Positions 5,976 through 13,281 of a DNA stretch of 22,213 bases are shown here, piece by piece. The translations under genes and the position numbers were made by a program. Within the stretch, counting starts at the first letter, position 1; every line of letters begins with the position of its first letter. This DNA comes from JBEKCP01 sp050014815 (GTDB taxonomy: Bacteria > Planctomycetota > Planctomycetia > Pirellulales > Thermoguttaceae). A model generated the notes under the pieces. It worked only from the letters and a program-made list of their open reading frames with translations. It had not been told where the DNA came from and made no database searches. The stretch is taken from assembly GCA_050014815.1 (NCBI GenBank), contig JBEKCP010000027.1:1-22213 (forward strand). The letters are read 5' to 3'.

Positions 5976-8456
5976 ATGCGACCCGTGATTGTGATAGCCG
6001 TTGTTATGGCTGGAAGGATCGCCGCCGCGACCGCCGCAGCCCCCCCCGACGAGAAGCCCTGGCGCGAGCCGGGGCAGATCGTGACCGCAGACTATCTCAC
6101 CAGCGGCGCGCTCCGCTATTCGGCCGAGGGGCGGGAGATCGTGGGGCGAAATCGGACGTGCTTCAACAATCGGCCGATGTATTGCGAGCATCCCAGTGCG
6201 GCCTGCGACCGTAACCCGCCGCTCTTCCGTCACGGCTGTATGGCGTTCTACATCGACTTCACCGGTTGGCGGGTGATCTGCGGCTCGACGGCGCTGGGGT
6301 GGCACGATCGCGTGCAAGGCAACGCCGCGCGCGTGCTGACGCGCGGCGCACCGCGTGGCCGCGTGGGCATGTACAACACCTGGTCGCAGTTCTTCGATCA
6401 GACCATACGCGGCTGGCGATGGACGGCAGACCCCGAGATGGAGAGACTCCTTCGCCCCAATGTCGAGCAATGGCTGAAATGGGCAAGGGAATCCTTCGAT
6501 CCGGATGACGACGGCCTTTATGAGAGTTACATCAACACGCTGCCGAGCGATTCGGTGTGGTACAACGGCGGCGGCAGCGTGGAGGAATCCGCGTATGTCT
6601 ACTACGGCCACCTCGCGGCCCGTGATATGGCGCGGCGCGCCGGCGACGCCGCGGCGGCCCAACGCCATCAGGCGCAAGCCGACAAGATTCAGCGCGCCCT
6701 TCGTGACGTGCTCTGGATCAAGGACCGCGGTCACTTCGGGCTCTATGTCGAGCAGGGCGGGCACAAACGCGTTCACCCCGATGCCTGGGTCTACAGTGAG
6801 TTCCTGCCGATCGACGCGGGCATGACCGCGCCCGAGGAAGCCTTGCAGGCGCTCTACTACACGGAGTGGGCGCTGGAGCGGATTGGTTTGCCATTTGGAG
6901 GCGTGCTGTGCCAACCGTCGAATTGGGTGCCGTCGAAATGGTCGGTCCGCGACATCTTCAACGGCGACCTGTGGCACCTGGCATTGGCCCATTTCCAGAC
7001 CGGTCTGGCCGATGAGGGATGGGATCTGTTGCTGGGCGCGCTGCTCGAAACCGCGTACGCCGGCGCGGTCCCCGGCGGGTTCAGCCACATCGGCGCAGGC
7101 ACGGATTTCTCGGATTGCAAAGACATGTTTGCCCGGGCGGTGGTCGAGGGCCTATTCGGCTACGACCCGGACTATCCCAACGGACTTGTGCGCATGCGGC
7201 CGGCGTTCCCCTCCGCCTGGCCGAGAGCCTCCATCAAGACGCCCGACTACGCCTTCGATTACCGCCAGGCCGGTGCGGCCGACACCTATCGCCTGACGCT
7301 CGCCAAAGAGGCCGAGGTGGATTTCCGCTTACCCGTACGCGCCCGGAAGGTGCAGCGAGTCACGCTCGGCGGTCAGGCGGTTGAGTGGAACGCTGAAGCG
7401 GGATTCGGTTGCACGTGGATTCGCTTGCGCGTGTCCAAGACCAAGGTGGCCGAGGTCGTAATCGAGTTGACCGACCGACTGCCGCAACACGCCGCGGTTG
7501 CGGTAGAGGGAAAGGTCGGCGACGAGATTCGTCTGCCCGCGCCGCGCGGGCAGATCGTCCGTTGGCAGGATTTTCACGCAGCCGTCTCAGGTGCCAAAGC
7601 AGAAGGCGCAACGATCGTAGGCCGACTGGCGCAGAAACCCGGATACCACCTGCTCCTCGCCGACGTGCAGATCGGGAGTCTGCCGCAGCGGCAGGTCTTC
7701 AAGATCCATATCACCGATCCGGACGCGGACGCCAAAGCGGCCGCGCGGACGCCGCGAGAATCGCCGAAAGACGGCAACTGGGAATGTCTGGACCTGAGCG
7801 GGTTGTACAACGGCGACGTGCGGACGATCTTCAAGCAACAGTACGTTTCGCCACGGCCGAAGACCGTCTCGGTGCGGTTGGCGACCGATGCCTACTCGCC
7901 CTGGACCTTCCCGTACTGGGGCAACAAGGCGTCTCCGATCGACTTGTCGAATCTGCCCAAACTGACGCAGGCGCGGGGCCGGATCATGACGCCGCAGAAC
8001 GTGCCGTTCGCGGACTTTCCCGAAGACAAGAACATCGCGTTCACGTCGCTCTGGGACAACTGGCCGCGCTCGGTCAGCATGCCCGTGGGCAAATCGGCCG
8101 AAGCGGTATGGTTGCTGATCTGCGGCTCCACCAACCCGATGCAGTTGCGGATCGCCAACGCCGAGGTGCGATTCAAGTACGCTGACGGACAGATCGAGAA
8201 GCTGGAGTTGGTGCCGCCGCTGAATTTCTGGTCGTTGGCGTCCTGGGGCGGCTTGGACTACAGTTACCAGACGGACGCCTTCGCCCTGCCCCCGCAGCCC
8301 CCGCCGATGGTGCAACTCGGCAAGGAGTGCCGGGCGATGGTGCTCTCCTGGACGTTGCGGCCGGGCGCCACACTGAAGGAAATCGAGTTGGAGGCGATGT
8401 CCCAGGAGGTCGTGATCGGCCTGATGGGCGTCAGCTTGATGAATGCGGGCAGGTGA
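5976..8456 (+). CDS. Exported DUF4450-like six-hairpin glycosidase, probably missing an internal domain
   Basis: An 826-residue protein from the ATG at 5976, preceded by AGGTGG; an upstream ATG at 5928 in the same frame lacks a ribosome site. Residues 1-23 look like a signal peptide (hydrophobic run, then AAATAAA). A short N-terminal piece ending in NRTCFNNRPMYC (60-70) is followed almost at once by an (alpha/alpha)6 glycosidase-like domain (about 85-415; ALGWHDRVQGNAARV, GGGSVEESAYVYYGH, FNGDLWHLALAHFQTGLADEGW). The rest is beta-sandwich-like. The pattern recalls DUF4450 proteins, where a long stretch normally separates the FNNRP motif from the toroid. Here it is absent, with the join near 6196-6232, in frame. 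Acidic residues in DPDDDGLYES are candidate catalytic residues by position only. Substrate unknown; it probably acts in the periplasm or outside the cell. It follows E1 beta by 76 nt. Confidence 0.7.
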   Translation: MRPVIVIAVVMAGRIAAATAAAPPDEKPWREPGQIVTADYLTSGALRYSAEGREIVGRNRTCFNNRPMYCEHPSAACDRNPPLFRHGCMAFYIDFTGWRVICGSTALGWHDRVQGNAARVLTRGAPRGRVGMYNTWSQFFDQTIRGWRWTADPEMERLLRPNVEQWLKWARESFDPDDDGLYESYINTLPSDSVWYNGGGSVEESAYVYYGHLAARDMARRAGDAAAAQRHQAQADKIQRALRDVLWIKDRGHFGLYVEQGGHKRVHPDAWVYSEFLPIDAGMTAPEEALQALYYTEWALERIGLPFGGVLCQPSNWVPSKWSVRDIFNGDLWHLALAHFQTGLADEGWDLLLGALLETAYAGAVPGGFSHIGAGTDFSDCKDMFARAVVEGLFGYDPDYPNGLVRMRPAFPSAWPRASIKTPDYAFDYRQAGAADTYRLTLAKEAEVDFRLPVRARKVQRVTLGGQAVEWNAEAGFGCTWIRLRVSKTKVAEVVIELTDRLPQHAAVAVEGKVGDEIRLPAPRGQIVRWQDFHAAVSGAKAEGATIVGRLAQKPGYHLLLADVQIGSLPQRQVFKIHITDPDADAKAAARTPRESPKDGNWECLDLSGLYNGDVRTIFKQQYVSPRPKTVSVRLATDAYSPWTFPYWGNKASPIDLSNLPKLTQARGRIMTPQNVPFADFPEDKNIAFTSLWDNWPRSVSMPVGKSAEAVWLLICGSTNPMQLRIANAEVRFKYADGQIEKLELVPPLNFWSLASWGGLDYSYQTDAFALPPQPPPMVQLGKECRAMVLSWTLRPGATLKEIELEAMSQEVVIGLMGVSLMNAGR

Positions 8457-8467
8457 AGGAATCGCAC

Positions 8468-9703
8468 ATGAACGGGATCCTGAAGTGTATGGTGGCAGCG
8501 ACGAGTCCAGCCGCATTGCTGGCCGTCATTCTGGCCTCAGGGGGCGAAGCCTTGGCCCTTCCGACCATCGACACGCCCGACCGCAACATTGCCGAGGTGT
8601 TCCGAGGCAACTGGGAGAACACGCTCAAGCCCTGCAAGATACAGGACGACGATCCTCGCAAGAGGCCGTGGATGGTCGATGTCGGCAACCACTACCCGGG
8701 TTGGTACTGCGGCATCGACGTCAAGTACCAGACCCGGGCCTACCTGTTCTGCGAGAAGAACTTGCCGTTGGTTCTGACCGGCTGGCAGCACACGATCCAG
8801 TTCTGTCGCCTGCCCAATGGGGGTATCCAATCAACGGAGGTAAGAGGCAACCCGGGCACGCTCTTCCCCTTCCGGTCGAGTGATGGCACGACGATCGCGT
8901 ATCCCCTGCGGGCGTCCGGAACCATCGACCTGCTGCTTATCGGCGACATGATCTTCCGTTTCTCGCAGGACAAGACCTGGCTGAAAGAGAATATCGAGCA
9001 CATGCGCGGCGCCGCCCGCTGGCTGGAGGGCTGGATCGACGACCAGGGAATGCTGGACAGTGGCGATTACGACCATGACTCCCTCATGCGGCGCGGAACT
9101 GACGGCACGGCCCAGGCCTCCGCGTATATGGCCTTCCGGAAGCTGTCGGCTTTGGAGAACGTACTGGGTGAGAGCACGCATCGCGACCATTGGGATCGAG
9201 TGGCAAACCGGTTGGCCGCCGGGGCGAAGAAACACCTCTGGGCGCCGGATCTCGGCTACTTCTACGAGTTCGCCGAGGCCAACAACGTCGCCCGCAGCGA
9301 CCGGTTGGGTTCGATCGGGGGCGCAAGTTCCGAGTACGATGCAAAGCATGCCGCAGCAAAGGCCATCGACGGCGTCTTGGGCTATGGTTGGGACGCCGCC
9401 GGCGTGGGGGCAGCGGGCGGACAGAGTGAATGGGCGGCCAAGGACGAGACGGTCGGCGCATGGATCCAGGTGAATCTCAAGACGCCGACGGCCGTCAACC
9501 GAGTGATCTTGTACAACCGGCAGGCCCCCCCGGTGAAACCGTGCGAAACGTTCGTCTCCGGGCGCCTGGATTTCAGCGACGGTTCCAGCGTGCCGGTGCA
9601 ATTCAACCCCGGCCTCGGTTCCCGCGCCGTCGCGGCGTTCGAGTCGCGAACCGCAAGTTGGGTGAAGTTCACCGGGACGGTTGTCGAGGATGCATCCGAG
9701 TAA
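8468..9703 (+). CDS. Exported six-hairpin glycosidase-like protein with C-terminal F5/8 type C-like domain
   Basis: A 411-residue protein. Residues 1-32 are a likely signal peptide (hydrophobic stretch AALLAVILASG, then EALAL). Residues about 35-280 resemble part of an (alpha/alpha)6 glycosidase toroid, with WLEGWIDDQGMLDSGDYDHDS and a Tyr-rich YFYEF near the end. At about 250 residues this is short for that fold. From about residue 285 a discoidin-like carbohydrate-binding domain begins (ASSEYDAKHAAAKAIDG, WIQVNLKTPTAVNRVILY, LDFSDGSSVPV). The domain breaks off at ASWVKFTGTVVEDASE, a few residues short of the usual last strand, so the stop at 9701 may be premature. It starts 11 nt after the previous gene and is probably co-translated. 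Substrate not inferable. Confidence 0.65.
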   Translation: MNGILKCMVAATSPAALLAVILASGGEALALPTIDTPDRNIAEVFRGNWENTLKPCKIQDDDPRKRPWMVDVGNHYPGWYCGIDVKYQTRAYLFCEKNLPLVLTGWQHTIQFCRLPNGGIQSTEVRGNPGTLFPFRSSDGTTIAYPLRASGTIDLLLIGDMIFRFSQDKTWLKENIEHMRGAARWLEGWIDDQGMLDSGDYDHDSLMRRGTDGTAQASAYMAFRKLSALENVLGESTHRDHWDRVANRLAAGAKKHLWAPDLGYFYEFAEANNVARSDRLGSIGGASSEYDAKHAAAKAIDGVLGYGWDAAGVGAAGGQSEWAAKDETVGAWIQVNLKTPTAVNRVILYNRQAPPVKPCETFVSGRLDFSDGSSVPVQFNPGLGSRAVAAFESRTASWVKFTGTVVEDASE

Positions 9704-9788
9704 GGGCCCCGGATGGCGCCTTGACTCGGTCAGTTCGACCAGATGAGCGACCAATCGAAAGAAAAAAATGAAACAGGAGACGAAGATC

Positions 9789-11054
9789 ATGAAACGAGCA
9801 ACGAAGCGTTCAATCTTGCTCTGCCTGGTCCTGGCGCCGTGGTCCGGCGGGCTCCGGGCCAGTGACGGGCCGGACCGGGTGTTCGATAAGCCGGCGCCCA
9901 TCGGCATGGCCGAACTGGCCAAACGAACGACCACGGGTGTTTCCGCCGTCGAGGTGAACGACTACGCACCCGGCCGCTACACGGGCGCACTCACCCCCAG
10001 CCCGCCGCACGCGGACCTGAATGCCAAGAAGGCGGTCATTGTCTCCTGGAAGGATCATGCCCATCGCTTTGTCTTCAGTCACGAATGCAGTTATTGTCCG
10101 TTCCTTGAGCTGCCCAGCGGCGCCGGGATGTGCAACCAGTTCTTTGAGGGCAACCTGGGCGACGCCGAACTGTTCAACAATCCGGGCCGGAAGGAACGGA
10201 GCAGTTTCGTGGATGTCATCCAGAGCGGGCCGCAACGCGTCTGGGTGCGGTGGACGTACTTCTGCGTCAACATGAAGGACGATGTAAAGCCCCGACTCCG
10301 TGGGACGGAGGATTACTTCGCTTATCCGAATGGGCTCGTCTTGCGCCGTATGACCTACGCGAGCCTTATGCCGGGCGAGATCATCGGCTACAGCACGCAA
10401 CCTGTCGAACTCTTCGGTATCGCGCCGGCGGGCGCGACGCTCAAAGACATGTTCACGGCCGACGAGAAACAGCAGGATTTTCGCGTCCTGACGGCGCTGG
10501 ATCTATACTCGCCGAAGCGATACGACATCTTCTGGGATGAGAAAGGCAAGGTTCGGCGCGAGGGCGACGACGCCACACTCGCGGCAATCTCGCGCTCGGA
10601 CGGCTGCGCCTTGGTCATACCATTCCGCGAGAAACTGCTCTTCGCCGTGCAGGGCAAGGCCAGCGGCTTTCCCGGCGAGAGGAACCAGTTGATCGATCAC
10701 TGTACGAAGGGGGCCGAGGGCGGCTCGGAGTGGGGAGCCGGGCGATGGGACCATTGGCCAATCGGCTGGCTGAACTCACAGACGTCGCACTGGAAGCCGG
10801 GTTCGCCCTATGCCTACAGTTTCGGTTCAATCGGGCAGTTCTTCGTCCCGGAAGGCAAGCGGATCAAGTCGTTCTGGAAGGACTACTCGGAATTGTGCAA
10901 GGACATGGAGCTGAACCGCTGGACCGAGCGGCGAGTATTCTACGTGTTGCTCGGCGCGGCACGCGACTGGGACGATGTGCGCCGCATTGGGCGCGACTGG
11001 CTCGACAAGGGCGCGGACTGCGCCCGCCCGGAAAGCATCGCCGGGCTGAAATGA
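9789..11054 (+). CDS. Exported protein of unknown function, paralogue A (SYCPF family)
   Basis: A 421-residue protein that I do not recognise as a named family. AGGAGA at 9775-9780 sets the ATG at 9789. Residues 1-25 look like a signal peptide (KRATKR, then ILLCLVLAPW). The body appears beta-rich, with the motif ECSYCPFLELPSGAGMC (99-115) and later VDVIQSGPQRVWVRWTYFCV and EDYFAYPNGLVLRRMTYASL. The same three blocks occur in the same order in the next gene, so the two are paralogues. Several cysteines (in SYCPF, GMC, YFC) suggest disulfides outside the cytoplasm. The position between glycosidases suggests a role in binding or processing the same glycan, but nothing in the sequence shows a catalytic site. 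Confidence 0.7.
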   Translation: MKRATKRSILLCLVLAPWSGGLRASDGPDRVFDKPAPIGMAELAKRTTTGVSAVEVNDYAPGRYTGALTPSPPHADLNAKKAVIVSWKDHAHRFVFSHECSYCPFLELPSGAGMCNQFFEGNLGDAELFNNPGRKERSSFVDVIQSGPQRVWVRWTYFCVNMKDDVKPRLRGTEDYFAYPNGLVLRRMTYASLMPGEIIGYSTQPVELFGIAPAGATLKDMFTADEKQQDFRVLTALDLYSPKRYDIFWDEKGKVRREGDDATLAAISRSDGCALVIPFREKLLFAVQGKASGFPGERNQLIDHCTKGAEGGSEWGAGRWDHWPIGWLNSQTSHWKPGSPYAYSFGSIGQFFVPEGKRIKSFWKDYSELCKDMELNRWTERRVFYVLLGAARDWDDVRRIGRDWLDKGADCARPESIAGLK

Positions 11055-11066
11055 AAGGATGAATGT

Positions 11067-13181
11067 ATGAACATGCGTCGTTTACATGCCTTGTTCGTCG
11101 CCCTGGCAGCAGTCAACTCATTCTTCCCGGCTGCCTTGGTGGCCGGCCAACCCCCACCCCCGTCTATCGCAACGATGCAGATCGTGCCGGGGCACCCGTG
11201 GCGACCGCCCTTCGGGTTGGACCGCGTCGGGCAACCGCCAGACGTGATTGTTACGTTCGCCGGGAGTAAGAAACCGGCGGGGGAGTTTGTGCTGGTCGGT
11301 TATCGTCAGGGGACAGAGGTCTGTCGGCAGGCGGTGAGTCCGACGGGCAAGAAGGCGCCCTACGTGGCGCGGATTTCCCTGGATGCCGGGCCGGCGGAAG
11401 TCGTGCTGCTGGTCAAGTCCTCGCCGGGTGGCGAGCCTAAGGAGTTGGCTCGACAGACCGTGACACTGCCGCCGTTCGAGGCGGACGCTGTTGCGAGACC
11501 GGAAACGGTCATCCATCCGGTGGATCTTGGGACGATCCTGGTGCCTCACGAATGGCTGCTGCTGGCAGGGGGGCAGACAGCTACGGTGGAAGTGGCGGCG
11601 CTGAATCGTGGCGCGGATGTCCCCGGGGCACGTGCCATCGCCTGGTATGAATCGGTTCCGGGAGAAAAGGCGATGGTCCCGATGCCGTTGAAACCAGGTG
11701 AGAAAGCGCAAGTGACGCTTGTCGTCGGCGCCGGCGCGCGCGCGGAGAAGAAAGACGCCTTGCACGTCACGATCGCGGATGCCCAGGGCAAGGTACTCTG
11801 GCAGAAAGTGATTTGCGTGATGCGTGTCCCCGCCCCGCCGCCGGTTCCTCGTTTCGGGGCAATCTCGACCAAGTTGCGCTACGACGTGCCCATTCCCGCC
11901 AGGTACAAGCCGTACAAGATCAATTACGACGAGGGCTGGGATCCGAAACTCAACGACGTGGTGGTGTTCCTTCCCAACGGCGCGCGATTCGTCTTCTGGC
12001 GCGGATCGTCCTATTGCCCATTCTGGGCTGGCCGATCCAACACGGGACTATGCTACGAGTGGGCCGAAATCATCCAGGGACATGGCATTCAAAACGTCCA
12101 CGATTGCGTCGAGCCTTTGCAGGACAAGGAGTTGCGATACGGCCGCGTCGAGATCATCGAATCCACGCCCGCCCGCGTCCACGTCCGCTGGAGTTACCAG
12201 TCGTGCGACCTGGACTACAAGGTCGGGGGCAGCTTCGCCGCTGAAGATTACATCTTCTACCCCGATGGATTCGGCACGCGAGTCCTGACGCTCACCGCGA
12301 ACCCGGGCAACAATGTCGAGACCCAAGAGTTCATCATTTTCACGCCGCAGTCGGGTTACCCGTTCGATTACGTGCCCGAAAACCTGGTCGACATGCTGTG
12401 GCCGGAGGGAAAGGCGGAATTCCGGTTCCCGTGTGTGCGGGGCGAGCAGCAGGAAGCATGGGCCAAACTCAAGGTTGCTGGCAAGGATGTCCCCTTGCTG
12501 CATCGCATCCGGTTCGGAAGACACGAGCCGCTGGCGGCGATCTGCTACAGTCCCTGGGGCAGTTCGCAGGATCTGCCGGGCTTCGCGCCGTTCACCGACG
12601 GCGGAGTCCTCGTCACCCCCATGTACTGGGGCTGCCACTGGCCCTTGAGTCGTGGGTATCCGACCGGATGGGCGATCAGCGACCGCATCCACGAGACGCC
12701 CGGACACAACTCGTCCTTTCATACCGGCTCGCCCAAGCCGCTGCGGACCAGGACCGGCGAGGTGCGCGACGCCGAGGGCAAACTGAAGACGATGCAGCGG
12801 GACACGTGGGTCTGGCTGATCGGCATGACGGACGCCGATGACGACGCCTTGCGCCGATGGGCGAAGAGCTTTGCGCTGGCGCCGCCCACTCTGGACTTGG
12901 CAGGCGCAAGACTGGACGCCGACTCCTACGCCCCCGAGCGTCGGGCGCTCCGGTTGGTCGTGGAGAAACCGGCCGTCACGATCACGCTCAAGCCCGCGGG
13001 TCACTGCGTGAATCCCGTCTTCGAACTGAGTTCCGCGCCCAAGGCGCTCAAGAACGTGCGCGTGGACGGCAATTCGCTCGATCCCGCGCGCTACGCATGG
13101 GACGGCAAGACGCTCTGGCTGGACGTGACGCTCAGCCGGCCGGCGGAGGTGCTGTTGGAATTCGGAGGTGGACGTCCATGA
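11067..13181 (+). CDS. Large exported protein of unknown function, paralogue B (SYCPF family)
   Basis: A 704-residue protein. AAAGGA at 11054-11059 sets the ATG at 11067. The signal peptide is residues 1-27 (MRRLHALFVALAAVN, then ALVAG). Residues about 30-255 look like two Ig-like beta-sandwich domains (GEFVLVGYRQGTEVCR; ATVEVAALNRGADVPGAR with KPGEKAQVTLVVGAGA). From about 260 comes the domain shared with the preceding gene: FVFWRGSSYCPFW (SYCPFW at 315-320), VEIIESTPARVHVRWSYQSC, EDYIFYPDGFGTRVLTL. A C-terminal beta domain ends with ALWLDVTLSRPAEVLLEFGG-like strands. I have an impression of similar unnamed proteins in planctomycetes but cannot give a function. It starts 12 nt after paralogue A, so the pair is probably co-expressed. 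Confidence 0.7.
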   Translation: MNMRRLHALFVALAAVNSFFPAALVAGQPPPPSIATMQIVPGHPWRPPFGLDRVGQPPDVIVTFAGSKKPAGEFVLVGYRQGTEVCRQAVSPTGKKAPYVARISLDAGPAEVVLLVKSSPGGEPKELARQTVTLPPFEADAVARPETVIHPVDLGTILVPHEWLLLAGGQTATVEVAALNRGADVPGARAIAWYESVPGEKAMVPMPLKPGEKAQVTLVVGAGARAEKKDALHVTIADAQGKVLWQKVICVMRVPAPPPVPRFGAISTKLRYDVPIPARYKPYKINYDEGWDPKLNDVVVFLPNGARFVFWRGSSYCPFWAGRSNTGLCYEWAEIIQGHGIQNVHDCVEPLQDKELRYGRVEIIESTPARVHVRWSYQSCDLDYKVGGSFAAEDYIFYPDGFGTRVLTLTANPGNNVETQEFIIFTPQSGYPFDYVPENLVDMLWPEGKAEFRFPCVRGEQQEAWAKLKVAGKDVPLLHRIRFGRHEPLAAICYSPWGSSQDLPGFAPFTDGGVLVTPMYWGCHWPLSRGYPTGWAISDRIHETPGHNSSFHTGSPKPLRTRTGEVRDAEGKLKTMQRDTWVWLIGMTDADDDALRRWAKSFALAPPTLDLAGARLDADSYAPERRALRLVVEKPAVTITLKPAGHCVNPVFELSSAPKALKNVRVDGNSLDPARYAWDGKTLWLDVTLSRPAEVLLEFGGGRP

Positions 13182-13192
13182 CGCGAACTGAG

Positions 13193-13218
13193 TAGCCAAG
13201 GCGCCAAGATCGCCAAGG
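13193..13218 (+). repeat. Triple GCCAAG short repeat
   Basis: GCCAAG occurs at 13195-13200, 13203-13208 and 13212-13217, just after the stop of the large SYCPF protein. Short tandem units of this GCCAAG type turn up between genes in planctomycete and related genomes; that is recollection, not a search result. Confidence 0.5.
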
Positions 13219-13281
13219 ATAATAGGCGTCAAGCATGTTGCAGGTACACACAGATTCCGTTACTTCAAGGGAGGTGTTCCG

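Noticed and set aside
9704..9788. Separate small gene between the second glycosidase and paralogue A
   Set aside because: Stops occur in all frames; the only coding-like trace is a possible remnant of the preceding domain.
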